Source: JAYPUG01 sp038117265 (GTDB taxonomy: Bacteria > Pseudomonadota > Alphaproteobacteria > UBA6615). From it: 24,429 bases of DNA. The stretch is from assembly GCA_038117265.1 (NCBI GenBank), contig JAYOFO010000040.1, positions 1 to 24,429 on the forward strand, written 5' to 3'. This document shows, in pieces, positions 12,639 through 20,282 of the stretch. Each line of letters begins with the position of its first letter. Position 1 is the first letter of the stretch. Under the pieces are notes generated by a model. The model was not told the origin of the DNA. It saw only the letters and a program-made list of their open reading frames with translations, and did no database searches. The position numbers and the translations under genes are program-made.

Positions 12639-15032
12639 ATGCCGCGCCAGACCAAGGCCGACCCGCGCACGATCCTCTCGAACGTCGACATCCCCACCCT
12701 CCAGGAACTGGAGAAGAAGATCCTGTGGCTGTCGTCCTGGACGATCCACAACGCCAACCATCTGCGCGCAAACGCCGACGGGCTGAAGGTGGGCGGCCAC
12801 CAATCCTCCTGCGCCTCGGCGGCGACCCTGCTGACCGCGCTCTATCTGCACACGCTGCGGCCGGAGGACCGGGTAGCCATCAAGCCGCACGCCTCGCCGG
12901 TCTTCCATGCGATCCAGTATCTGCTCGGGAACCAGACCCGCGAGAAGCTCGAGCATTTCCGCGCGCTGGGCGGCGCCCAGTCCTACCCGTCGCGCACCAA
13001 GGACACCGACGATGTCGACTACTCGACCGGTTCGGTCGGCCTCGGCGTTGCGACGACCCTGTTCGGCGCAATGGTGCGCGACTATGTGCGCCTGCACGGC
13101 CTGGCAGAGGACAAGCCCCAGGGCCGGCTGGTCGCGCTGATGGGCGACGCCGAGCTCGACGAGGGCAATGTCTTCGAGGCCCTGCTGGAGGGCTGGAAGC
13201 ACGACGTGCGGAACCTGTGGTGGGTGATCGACTACAACCGCCAGAGCCTCGACGGGGTCGTCCACGACTATCTTTTCCAGCGCATCAAGGACTTCTTCGG
13301 CTCGGTCGGCTGGAACGTGGTCGAGCTGAAATACGGCAACCTTCTCGAGGCCGCCTTCGCCCAACCGGGCGGCGACGCGCTGCGCAAGTGGATCGACGAG
13401 TGCCCGAACCAGCTCTACTCGGCCCTCACCTTCCGGGGCGGGGCGGCATGGCGCGAACACCTGGCGGCCGACCTCGGCCGGGTGAAGGGCATCAAGGCGC
13501 TGCTCGATGCCCATGACGACGACGCGCTGCACCGGCTGATGACCAATTTGGGCGGCCACGACATGGAAGCGACCCTGGAGGCGTTTGCCGCCGTGGGCGA
13601 CGACGACACGCCGCAATGCTTCGTCGCCTACACGATCAAGGGCTTCAACACGCCGCTGGCCGGCCACAAGGACAACCATTCCGGCCTGATGAACATCGAT
13701 CAGATGGCCGCCTTCAAGGCGAGCCATGCGATCCGCGACGGCCACGAGTGGGACATCGCGGAAGGGCTGGAGGCCGGCGAGGGCGCATTGCGCGCCTTCC
13801 TCGCCGACGTGCCGTTCGCACAGCGGCCCGCGCCCGACGCGGTGCCCGCCGTTTCTGTTCCCGTATTGCCGACGCCCAGGGGCGCCCGGCAATCCACCCA
13901 GGAGGCGTTCGGCAACATCCTCAACGATCTGGGACGCGGCGACAGCGAACTGGCCCGCCACATCGTCACGACCACGCCCGACGTGACGGTGACGACCAAC
14001 ATGGCGGGCTGGGTCAACCAGCGCGGCCTGTTCCACCATGAGGAGCTGGCCGACACCTTCCGCGAGGAACAGGTGCCCTCGGCCTTCAAATGGTCGATGA
14101 GCCCCACCGGCCAGCACATCGAACTGGGCATCGCGGAGAACAATCTGTTCCTGCTGCTCGCCGCCATGGGCCTGTCCGACCGCATGTTCGACGCGCGCCT
14201 GCTGCCCGTCGGCGCGCTCTACGACCCGTTCATTTCGCGCGGCCTCGATGCACTCAACTATGCCTGCTACCAGGACGCGCGGTTCATGGTGGTGGCGACC
14301 CCGTCGGGCATCACCCTGGCGCCCGAGGGTGGCGCCCACCAGTCGGTGGCGACGCCGCTGATCGGCCTGTCGCAGCCCGGCCTGACCGCGTTCGAGCCGG
14401 CCTTCGCCGACGAACTGGCCGCGATCATGGGCTGGGGCTTCGAACACATGCAGGCGGCCGACGGCGGCTCGGTCTATCTGCGCCTGTCGACCCGCGTGAT
14501 CGACCAGCCACAACGCGACTTCGCGGCCATCGCAGACGATGTGATCGCCGGCGGCTACTGGCTGCGCGAACCCGCGCCGGGTGCGGAACTCGCCATCGTC
14601 TGTTCCGGCGTCGTCGCACCCGAGGCGATCGCCGCCCACGAGGCGATCCTCGAGGACATTCCGGGCGCCGGCCTGCTCGCCGTCACCTCGGCCGACCGGC
14701 TCTACGCCGACTGGCAGGCGGCCACCCGCGCCCACGCACGCGGGCCCGACGCGGCCCCGTCGCATGTCGAGAACCTGCTGGGGCGGCTGGCGCCGGATGC
14801 CGGTCTGGTGACGGTGCTGGACGGGCATCCCGCGACGCTGGCGTGGATGGGGAGCGTCGCCAACCACGACATCGCAGCGCTGGGCGTCGACGGGTTCGGC
14901 CAGTCGGGCAACCTCGCCGATCTCTACCGCACCTACGGGATCGACGCCGACGCGATCCTCGACGGGGCGGCAGCGGTCATCGGCAAGCGGATGCGTCGGC
15001 GCAACGGCGGGCTGCGGCTGGCGGCGGAGTAG
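12639..15032 (+). CDS. Single-chain thiamine-diphosphate enzyme, AceE/transketolase-like (pyruvate dehydrogenase E1 type)
   Basis: This is a 797-residue ThDP-dependent enzyme resembling homodimeric 2-oxoacid dehydrogenase E1 (AceE, about 890 residues) and transketolase. The N-terminal half has VGGHQSSCAS (48-57), STGSVGLG and the ThDP/Mg motif GDAELDEGN (169-177) with DYNRQSLDG (198-206). The second half has IELGIAENN with the catalytic-type glutamate at E500, plus a transketolase C-terminal domain. The start at 12639 is chosen because the 30 upstream codons run through palindrome and promoter sequence. No E2 or E3 gene lies in the window, so it either serves a complex encoded elsewhere or acts alone as a carboligase/transketolase. 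It ends 2 bp from the convergent exporter gene. The class is secure; the substrate is not. Confidence 0.85.
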   Translation: MPRQTKADPRTILSNVDIPTLQELEKKILWLSSWTIHNANHLRANADGLKVGGHQSSCASAATLLTALYLHTLRPEDRVAIKPHASPVFHAIQYLLGNQTREKLEHFRALGGAQSYPSRTKDTDDVDYSTGSVGLGVATTLFGAMVRDYVRLHGLAEDKPQGRLVALMGDAELDEGNVFEALLEGWKHDVRNLWWVIDYNRQSLDGVVHDYLFQRIKDFFGSVGWNVVELKYGNLLEAAFAQPGGDALRKWIDECPNQLYSALTFRGGAAWREHLAADLGRVKGIKALLDAHDDDALHRLMTNLGGHDMEATLEAFAAVGDDDTPQCFVAYTIKGFNTPLAGHKDNHSGLMNIDQMAAFKASHAIRDGHEWDIAEGLEAGEGALRAFLADVPFAQRPAPDAVPAVSVPVLPTPRGARQSTQEAFGNILNDLGRGDSELARHIVTTTPDVTVTTNMAGWVNQRGLFHHEELADTFREEQVPSAFKWSMSPTGQHIELGIAENNLFLLLAAMGLSDRMFDARLLPVGALYDPFISRGLDALNYACYQDARFMVVATPSGITLAPEGGAHQSVATPLIGLSQPGLTAFEPAFADELAAIMGWGFEHMQAADGGSVYLRLSTRVIDQPQRDFAAIADDVIAGGYWLREPAPGAELAIVCSGVVAPEAIAAHEAILEDIPGAGLLAVTSADRLYADWQAATRAHARGPDAAPSHVENLLGRLAPDAGLVTVLDGHPATLAWMGSVANHDIAALGVDGFGQSGNLADLYRTYGIDADAILDGAAAVIGKRMRRRNGGLRLAAE

Positions 15033-15034
15033 GC

Positions 15035-15925
15035 TCAGCGCCTCGCCCGGCTCTCGCGCCGGGCGTTGTAGACAACGGCGCCGACGATCACCGCGCCGCC
15101 GACCCAGGTCCAGATCGTCGGCACCTCGGCGAACAGCATGTAGCCCAGCGTCGCGGTGACGATCAGGCGCGTGTAGTCGTAGGGCAGGACAGAAGAGGCT
15201 TCGGCGGCCGTGAAGGCGCGGGTCAGGCAGATGTGGGCGCCCAGCCCGGCCATGCCCAGCACCGCCGACCAGAAGAGCGCCATCGCCGGCGGCCAGCTCC
15301 ACACGAACGCGGCGGGGATGAAGGTGACGGGGATCGAGACCATCGCCAGCCACGCGACTGTCGTGGTCGGGGAATCGCCGCGCGCCAACACGCGGATCGT
15401 CAGGTTCGAGGCCGCGATGAACAAGGCGGCGAGCAGCGGCAGGGCGACCAGCGGGCTCACCTCGGCGATTCCAGGCCGCAGGACGATCCACACGCCGGCG
15501 AAGCCGACCAGGGTGGCGATCCAGCGCGGCAGCCGCACCGCCTCGCGCAGGACTAGCGCCGCACCGACGGTGCCGAAGAGCGGTGCCGCGAAGGTCAGCG
15601 CCGAGACCTCGGCGAGCGGCAGGTTCGCCTGGGCCAGCACCAGCAGGACCAGCCCCACCATCGAATAGACGCCGCGCAGGATTTGCATCCCCGGCCGGGC
15701 CGAGCGCAATGCCGTGTGCCGGTGCCGGACGATCCAGGGCAGGAACAGCAGGAACAGGACGACCGAGCGCAGGAAGGCGACCATCAGCGGGTGGGCGCCC
15801 TCCGCCACCGCGAAGCGGACGATCGGTCCGTGGGTGCCGAAGAAGAGCGATGCGCCAAGCATCCAGATCGCGCCACGCACCGGTCCCGGCAGGCCGGCAA
15901 AGCGCGCGACGAGGCGGTCAGACAA
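15035..15925 (-). CDS. EamA/DMT-family transporter
   Basis: This is a 296-residue inner-membrane protein with two EamA repeats (about 15-145 and 155-290) and roughly ten hydrophobic helices, typical of the drug/metabolite transporter superfamily. Members usually export amino acids, nucleobases or other metabolites. Visible landmarks are the first-repeat FFGTHGPIVRF and ALTFAAPLFGTVGAALVLRE, and the second-repeat LTRAFTAAEASSVLPYDYTRL and GAVVYNARR. The open frame starts at TTG 15925, overlapping the upstream dehydrogenase gene by 8 bp. A later GTG (VRGAIW) or ATG (MLGASLFFG) would still leave the first helix nearly intact, so the start is uncertain. Overlap with the D-2-hydroxyacid dehydrogenase implies co-expression. 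Confidence 0.85.
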   Translation of the reverse strand: MSDRLVARFAGLPGPVRGAIWMLGASLFFGTHGPIVRFAVAEGAHPLMVAFLRSVVLFLLFLPWIVRHRHTALRSARPGMQILRGVYSMVGLVLLVLAQANLPLAEVSALTFAAPLFGTVGAALVLREAVRLPRWIATLVGFAGVWIVLRPGIAEVSPLVALPLLAALFIAASNLTIRVLARGDSPTTTVAWLAMVSIPVTFIPAAFVWSWPPAMALFWSAVLGMAGLGAHICLTRAFTAAEASSVLPYDYTRLIVTATLGYMLFAEVPTIWTWVGGAVIVGAVVYNARRESRARR

Positions 15926-16886
15926 CCCGGTTGGGCACCGGTTCGCCCGCCAGCAACAGATCGAGCCCGTCGAGCAGCATGTCGCCCATCGCCGCCCGCG
16001 CGCGCTCGGCGCCCGAGCCGATATGCGGGGTCATGAACACGTTGGGCAGCTCGAAATAGCCGGGGTGGATGTTGTCGGGCTCGCCGTTGAAGACGTCGAG
16101 GCCGGCGGCGGCCACCTTGCCCGAACGCAGCGCGTCGACCAGCGCGTCGTCGTCGACCAGCTCACCGCGCGCGATGTTCACGACCACCGCCCCGTCGGGC
16201 AGCCGCGCGATCCGCTCGGCGTTCAGGAACCCGCGCGTCTCGGGCGTCGAGGGGGCGGAGATGATCAGGAACGGGCTCGCCGCCAGCAGCCCCTCGGCGC
16301 TGGTGTAGTAGGTCGCGCCCGCCTCCTGGTCGAAGGCGAGCCGCGTGCGGTTGTGATAGCGGATGGTCATGTCGAAGGCGCGCGCGCGTGCCGCGACGGT
16401 GCGGCCGATCCGGCCCATGCCGAGGATGCCCAGCGGCGCGCCGGTGATCTCCTTGCCGATCATCAGCTTCGGCGACCAGGTCTTCCAATCGCCCGCGCGC
16501 ATCATCGCCGCACCTTCCGCCGCGCGCCGCGCCGCGCCCAGCAGCAGCAGCATGCCGACCTCCGCCGTCGGATCGGTCACCGCGCCGGGCGTGTTCAACA
16601 CCGCGATGCCGCGTGCTCTGGCCGCCTCGGTGTCGACATGGTCGAGGCCGACCGACAGGGTCAGGATCGCCCGCACGCTGTCGGGCAGGCGCGCGATCAC
16701 ATCGGCGTTGATCGCCTCGGTGACGCAGACGAGCAGCGCGTCCATGCCGTCGGCCGCCGCGACGATCTCGTCGGCCGACATGATGTGGTCATCCTCGTTA
16801 AGGGTCGCGTCGTAGTCGGCCGCCAGCCGTGCCTCGGTGGGCTCGAGATGGCGCCGGGTGACGAAGATCTTCGCCGTCTCGGACAT
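15918..16886 (-). CDS. D-2-hydroxyacid dehydrogenase (glyoxylate/hydroxypyruvate reductase-like)
   Basis: This is a 322-residue NAD(P)-dependent oxidoreductase of the D-isomer-specific 2-hydroxyacid dehydrogenase family, reducing 2-oxoacids such as glyoxylate or hydroxypyruvate. The nucleotide motif is GILGMGRIGRTVA (153-165). The catalytic triad is R240 (NIARGEL), E269 (VFNGEP) and H288 (TPHIGSG). The residues after the second strand, HNRTR (178-182), contain arginines suited to NADP(H), which favours a reductase role. The start ATG at 16886 gives the standard length; the open frame runs much further upstream but only as the antisense of the divergent SDR. It overlaps the EamA gene by 8 bp, so product formation and export may be linked (inference). 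Confidence 0.9.
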   Translation of the reverse strand: MSETAKIFVTRRHLEPTEARLAADYDATLNEDDHIMSADEIVAAADGMDALLVCVTEAINADVIARLPDSVRAILTLSVGLDHVDTEAARARGIAVLNTPGAVTDPTAEVGMLLLLGAARRAAEGAAMMRAGDWKTWSPKLMIGKEITGAPLGILGMGRIGRTVAARARAFDMTIRYHNRTRLAFDQEAGATYYTSAEGLLAASPFLIISAPSTPETRGFLNAERIARLPDGAVVVNIARGELVDDDALVDALRSGKVAAAGLDVFNGEPDNIHPGYFELPNVFMTPHIGSGAERARAAMGDMLLDGLDLLLAGEPVPNRVV

Positions 16887-16919
16887 AGGTACCGCGGTGC
16901 TGTTTCCCCCGAAAAGCGC

Positions 16920-16928
16920 TGTTAGCAT
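16920..16928 (+). promoter_or_regulatory. Candidate extended -10 box of the second SDR gene
   Basis: TGTTAGCAT fits an extended -10 (TG-N-TAGCAT, hexamer 16923-16928). TGTTTC at 16901-16906 is a weak -35 with a 16-bp spacer. The complementary strand of the same bases reads CTAACA, so a divergent -10 for the dehydrogenase could overlap it. The leader to the ATG at 16989 is about 54 nt. Confidence 0.25.
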
Positions 16929-16988
16929 GTTTGGCGACGGACCACATCCGAACCGGACGCGGCCGACCACGCAACGGGGAGTGAGCAC

Positions 16989-17744
16989 ATGCGCCTTGCG
17001 GGCAAGACAGCCATCGTCACCGGGTCCGGCTCCGGCTTCGGCGAGGGGATCGCCAAGGCCTTCGCGCGCGAGGGCGCAGCCGTGGTCGTCAACGACGTGA
17101 ACACGGATGGCGGCACGCGCGTGGCCGGCGAGATCGCGGGGGCCGGCGGCGCGGCGAGCTTCTGCCGTGCCGACGTGACCGACGCCGCGGAGGTCCGCGC
17201 CCTCGTCGAACACGCGCTGTCGAACCATGGCGGGCTCGACATCCTGGTCAACAACGCCGGCGTCGCCCACAAGCGCAAGCCGATGTTGGAAGTCACCGAG
17301 GACGAGCTCGATCGCATCCTCGCCGTCAACGTGAAGGGGCTCTATCACACGGCCAGCGCCGCGATCCCGGCGATGCGCGCGGGCGGTGGCGGCGCCATCG
17401 TCAACATCGCCTCCACCGCCGCGGTGCGCCCGCGCCCGGGGCTGACCTGGTACAACGCCTCGAAGGGCGCGGTTACGACACTGACCAAGTCCATGGCCGT
17501 CGAGCTGGCCCCCGACAACATCCGGGTCAACGCAGTGAACCCGGTGGCCGGCGAGACGCCGCTGCTGCCGACCTTCCTTGGCGAGGACACGCCGGAGAAC
17601 CGCGAGGCGTTCCGCGCCACCGTGCCGCTGGGCCGCTTTTCCACGCCGCAGGACGTGGGCGATGCGGTGCTGTTCCTGGCGTCCGACGAGGCCTCGCTGA
17701 TCACCGGCGTCTGCATGGAGATCGACGGCGGGCGGTGCGTCTGA
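16989..17744 (+). CDS. Short-chain dehydrogenase/reductase, FabG-like
   Basis: This is a 251-residue classical SDR with all canonical motifs: TGSGSGFG at 11-18, D36 after the second strand (VVVND, favouring NAD(H)), NNAG at 88-91, catalytic S142 (NIAST) and Y155-x3-K159 (YNASK). The C-terminus has ITGVCMEIDGG. Glucose- or 3-hydroxyacyl-type dehydrogenase activity is possible. The NAD preference and catabolic neighbours suggest oxidation of a hydroxyl group rather than fatty acid synthesis. A GGGGAGTGA ribosome site precedes the ATG. It is divergent from the hydroxyacid dehydrogenase and ends 4 bp from the convergent small exported protein gene. It is not a close duplicate of the SDR at 10193; the cofactor-binding and active-site neighbourhoods differ. 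Confidence 0.9.
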   Translation: MRLAGKTAIVTGSGSGFGEGIAKAFAREGAAVVVNDVNTDGGTRVAGEIAGAGGAASFCRADVTDAAEVRALVEHALSNHGGLDILVNNAGVAHKRKPMLEVTEDELDRILAVNVKGLYHTASAAIPAMRAGGGGAIVNIASTAAVRPRPGLTWYNASKGAVTTLTKSMAVELAPDNIRVNAVNPVAGETPLLPTFLGEDTPENREAFRATVPLGRFSTPQDVGDAVLFLASDEASLITGVCMEIDGGRCV

Positions 17745-17748
17745 CGGG

Positions 17749-18282
17749 CTATTGCCGCTCCTGGTCGAGCATGGCGCGCATGGTCTCGCGCTGGGAGCGC
17801 AGCAGCGCCCGGAACGGCGCCTTGTCGAGGCTGCGGCGCGCACCGCAGCGCGGGCGCCCGGCCAGCAGGTGGTCGACCACGCCCTCGACCATGGTGAACA
17901 TCAGATAGCCGTCGCGCGGCATCGCCGTGGTCACCCCGCCGGCCTCGGTGTCGAGGCCATCCGCGAACACGTCGAGCCGAACGCGCCCGCCGCGGGTCTG
18001 CTCGAAGCCCTCGTGCCGGCCCGTGGCAAGGTCGTCGAAGGCCGCGCGGATCGTGTCGGCCGTGGCCGCGCTGACCCCGACCATGAAGGCCCGCATCGGG
18101 CCCGGGTCGGTGCCGCCAGTGCGCCGTGCCAGTTCACGCAACTCCGGCGCCGCGCCCAACGGCTCGAGGCATTCGACGGCCGTCTCGGACAGGGTGAACA
18201 CGGTCTGGGCACGGGTGGTCGTCGCGGTCGCCGCAAGGACGGCCGCAACGGCGAACGCGATGAGAGCCGCACGCACTCCCAT
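17749..18282 (-). CDS. Small exported protein of unknown function
   Basis: I do not recognise this family. The product has 177 residues and an N-terminal signal peptide (hydrophobic 5-22, cleavage probably after TTTRA at 25). The mature protein is small, mixed alpha/beta and charged, with exactly two cysteines (C38 and C146) that could form a disulfide in the periplasm. Segments such as PMRAFMVGVSAATADTIRAAFDDLATGRHEGF and GYLMFTMVEGVVDHLLAGRPRC look structured rather than random. It starts 2 bp after the deacetylase stop on the same strand, so the two are probably translated together. That tight linkage is the main reason to call it a real gene. It is convergent with the SDR gene. Confidence 0.7.
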   Translation of the reverse strand: MGVRAALIAFAVAAVLAATATTTRAQTVFTLSETAVECLEPLGAAPELRELARRTGGTDPGPMRAFMVGVSAATADTIRAAFDDLATGRHEGFEQTRGGRVRLDVFADGLDTEAGGVTTAMPRDGYLMFTMVEGVVDHLLAGRPRCGARRSLDKAPFRALLRSQRETMRAMLDQERQ

Positions 18283-18284
18283 GG

Positions 18285-19121
18285 TCAGCCGGGGTGGACC
18301 AGGCCCGCGAGTTCCTCGTGGGTCGTCATCCAGACCCAGTCGACGTCCATCACCGCCTCGATCGCGGCCTTGAACTCGATCGCGCCATAGGGCCGGCCGA
18401 AGACATGGGCGTGGGCGGTGATGTCGATCACCGCCGGCGGGCGGCCGATGGAATCGTACCTGTCGACGATGCGCTTGAGCGTATCGGAATAGACCTGCGG
18501 CGCAGCCCCGTGGCGCATGTAGATCGGCAAATCGTTGATCTCCATCGTGAAGGGCACGATGGCGAGCGGGCCGGCATTCGTCTCGGCCAGGTAGGGCAGA
18601 TCGCTGTTGAAGTGATCGATGTGCCAGGTGAAGCCGTTCTCGACCAGCAGCTCCATCGTGTTGGCGCTGGGCGTGCCGCGCGGGCTGGCGAACCCCTTCG
18701 GCGCCTTGCCGACCGCGTCCTGGAACAGCGCGACCCCCTTCTTCAGGTCGGCCTCCTCCTCGTCGCGTTCCTGATAGATCGGCAACGTGTTCTGCATCCA
18801 GGCATGGGCGCCGATGAAGTGCCCGTCGCCATCGATCCGGCGCAGCAGTTCCGGCCACTTCTCGGCGATGATGCCGCTGGCGTAGGTGCCGCAGGGCACG
18901 CCCAGCTCGCCGACGATGTCGAGCAGGCGCGGCGCACCGATGGTCATGCCGTACTCCGCCCAGGAACGGGCCTGGGTGTCGAGGACGCCGGGCCTGAGCG
19001 GGTTGCCCATGGGCCCGATGCCGGGCGCCGCATCATCGGTCCACGCCTCGCACATGACATTGACGGAGACGGCGAGCGCCTTTCCCTCGGGCCAGTTCGC
19101 CGGCAGTTCGTTCACGGCCAT
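18285..19121 (-). CDS. Polysaccharide deacetylase-family hydrolase, PuuE-like
   Basis: This is a 278-residue NodB-homology (CE4 fold) protein. The length, lack of a signal peptide and overall pattern (WPEGKALAVSVNVMCEAW, SWAEYGMTIGAPRLLDIVGELGVPCGTYASG, HFIGAHAWMQN, GFASPRGTPSANTMELLVENGFTW, DITAHAHVFGRP) resemble the cytoplasmic PuuE-type branch, which hydrolyses cyclic amides such as allantoin rather than sugars. The classical TFDDG motif is replaced by an EAWTDD segment (24-31). The second motif keeps a single histidine (AHAW), with a later HAH pair near 237-239. Metal binding is therefore plausible but unusual. A GAGGGGG site precedes the ATG. It is the first gene of a pair with the small exported protein and is divergent from the MetE-like gene. 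The true substrate is unknown. Confidence 0.82.
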   Translation of the reverse strand: MAVNELPANWPEGKALAVSVNVMCEAWTDDAAPGIGPMGNPLRPGVLDTQARSWAEYGMTIGAPRLLDIVGELGVPCGTYASGIIAEKWPELLRRIDGDGHFIGAHAWMQNTLPIYQERDEEEADLKKGVALFQDAVGKAPKGFASPRGTPSANTMELLVENGFTWHIDHFNSDLPYLAETNAGPLAIVPFTMEINDLPIYMRHGAAPQVYSDTLKRIVDRYDSIGRPPAVIDITAHAHVFGRPYGAIEFKAAIEAVMDVDWVWMTTHEELAGLVHPG

Positions 19122-19255
19122 TCGTTTTCCCCCTCGATCACGGGTTTCGGGTTATTGCAGGTCGCGCGTTGCCCTGTGATGATGCCGGAACAGCGCGTTT
19201 TGGCAACCGCCGCGCAGACGGCGGCCGAAGACAACATCGCCGACAGGGAAGAGTC

Positions 19256-20278
19256 ATGCTGAAGACGACGATCACCGGCAGCCTGCCCAAGCCGTCATGG
19301 CTGGCGCAACCCGAAATGCTCTGGGCGCCCTGGGCGTCCGACGACCCGGCGCGGCTGGAAGAGGCCAAGCACGATGCGGTGCGCCTGGCCATCCGCGACC
19401 AGGAGGAGGCCGGCATCGACATCGTCACCGACGGCGAACAGTCGCGTCAGCACTTCGTCCACGGCATCCTCGAGAAGATCGAGGGGATCGACTTCGACAA
19501 GAAGACGCGGATCGGCATCCGCAACGACCGCTACGAGGCCGATTGCCCGACCGTCGTTTCGGATCTGCGCCACCCGGCCCCCATCCATGCCGACGAGGTG
19601 GCCTTTGCGCGGGCCCACACCGACCGGCCGCTGAAGTTCACCATGCCCGGCCCGATGACCATCGTCGACACGCTGGCCGATGCCCATTACGGCGACCGGC
19701 CGAAGATGGCGATGGCGTTTGCCGAGATCCTGAACCAGGAGGCCAAGGACCTGGTCGCCGCCGGCGCCGACGCGCTGCAGTTCGACGAGCCGGCCTTCAA
19801 CGTCTATCTCGATGCCGTGCCGACCTGGGGCGTCGAGGCGCTCAACCGCGCGGTCGAAGGGCTCGACTGCACCACCGCCGTCCACATCTGCTACGGCTAC
19901 GGCATCGAGGCGAACCTCGCCTGGAAGCGAACCCTCGGAAACGTCTGGGACCAGTACGAGGCCATCCTGCCGGCGCTCGCCGAAAGCGACATCGACCAGG
20001 TCTCGCTCGAATTCGCCGGCGCCCGGGTGCCGATGGAGGTCATCCGGCTGCTGGACGGCAAGAAGGACGTGCTGGTCGGCGCCATCGACGTGACGACCCT
20101 GACGCCCGAGGCGCCCGAGGAGGTCGCGGCGGTGATCCGCCACGCCATGGAGTTCACCGCGCCCGAACGCATCTTCCCCTGCACAAATTGCGGGATGGTG
20201 CCCCTGCCCCGCTCGGTCTCGCAGGGCAAGCTGCGGTCGCTGGGCGCAGGCGCGGCGCTCGTCCGCGCGGAGCTCTAG
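19256..20278 (+). CDS. Cobalamin-independent methionine synthase-like zinc methyltransferase (short MetE family)
   Basis: This is a 340-residue protein matching only the C-terminal catalytic barrel of MetE. Zinc ligands are visible as H210 and C212 (VHICYG), E252 (SLEFAG) and a cysteine of CTNCGM (C312 by alignment with the MetE CG motif; C309 is an alternative). FDEPA at 177-181 and FTMPGPMT at 128-135 match the MetE core. Short proteins of this kind include thiol methyltransferases and epoxyalkane:CoM transferase, so the substrate may not be methyltetrahydrofolate. ATG 19256 is preceded by AGGGAAGAG; a longer open frame from 19169 lacks similarity. It heads a co-directional run with the alpha/beta hydrolase (4-bp gap), the Ldh2-type dehydrogenase and the TRAP genes. 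Confidence 0.85.
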   Translation: MLKTTITGSLPKPSWLAQPEMLWAPWASDDPARLEEAKHDAVRLAIRDQEEAGIDIVTDGEQSRQHFVHGILEKIEGIDFDKKTRIGIRNDRYEADCPTVVSDLRHPAPIHADEVAFARAHTDRPLKFTMPGPMTIVDTLADAHYGDRPKMAMAFAEILNQEAKDLVAAGADALQFDEPAFNVYLDAVPTWGVEALNRAVEGLDCTTAVHICYGYGIEANLAWKRTLGNVWDQYEAILPALAESDIDQVSLEFAGARVPMEVIRLLDGKKDVLVGAIDVTTLTPEAPEEVAAVIRHAMEFTAPERIFPCTNCGMVPLPRSVSQGKLRSLGAGAALVRAEL

Positions 20279-20282
20279 CCCC

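Noticed and set aside
12585..15491. 968-codon minus-strand open frame opposite the E1-like gene
   Set aside because: It is an antisense shadow crossing a convergent junction and the EamA gene; its composition is repetitive and no motif is seen, while the plus-strand gene is clearly a ThDP enzyme.
19195..19255. Riboswitch (SAM or SAH type) upstream of the MetE-like gene
   Set aside because: Only a 6-bp CCGCCG/CGGCGG hairpin (19207-19224) is visible in a short leader; no conserved riboswitch core is recognisable.
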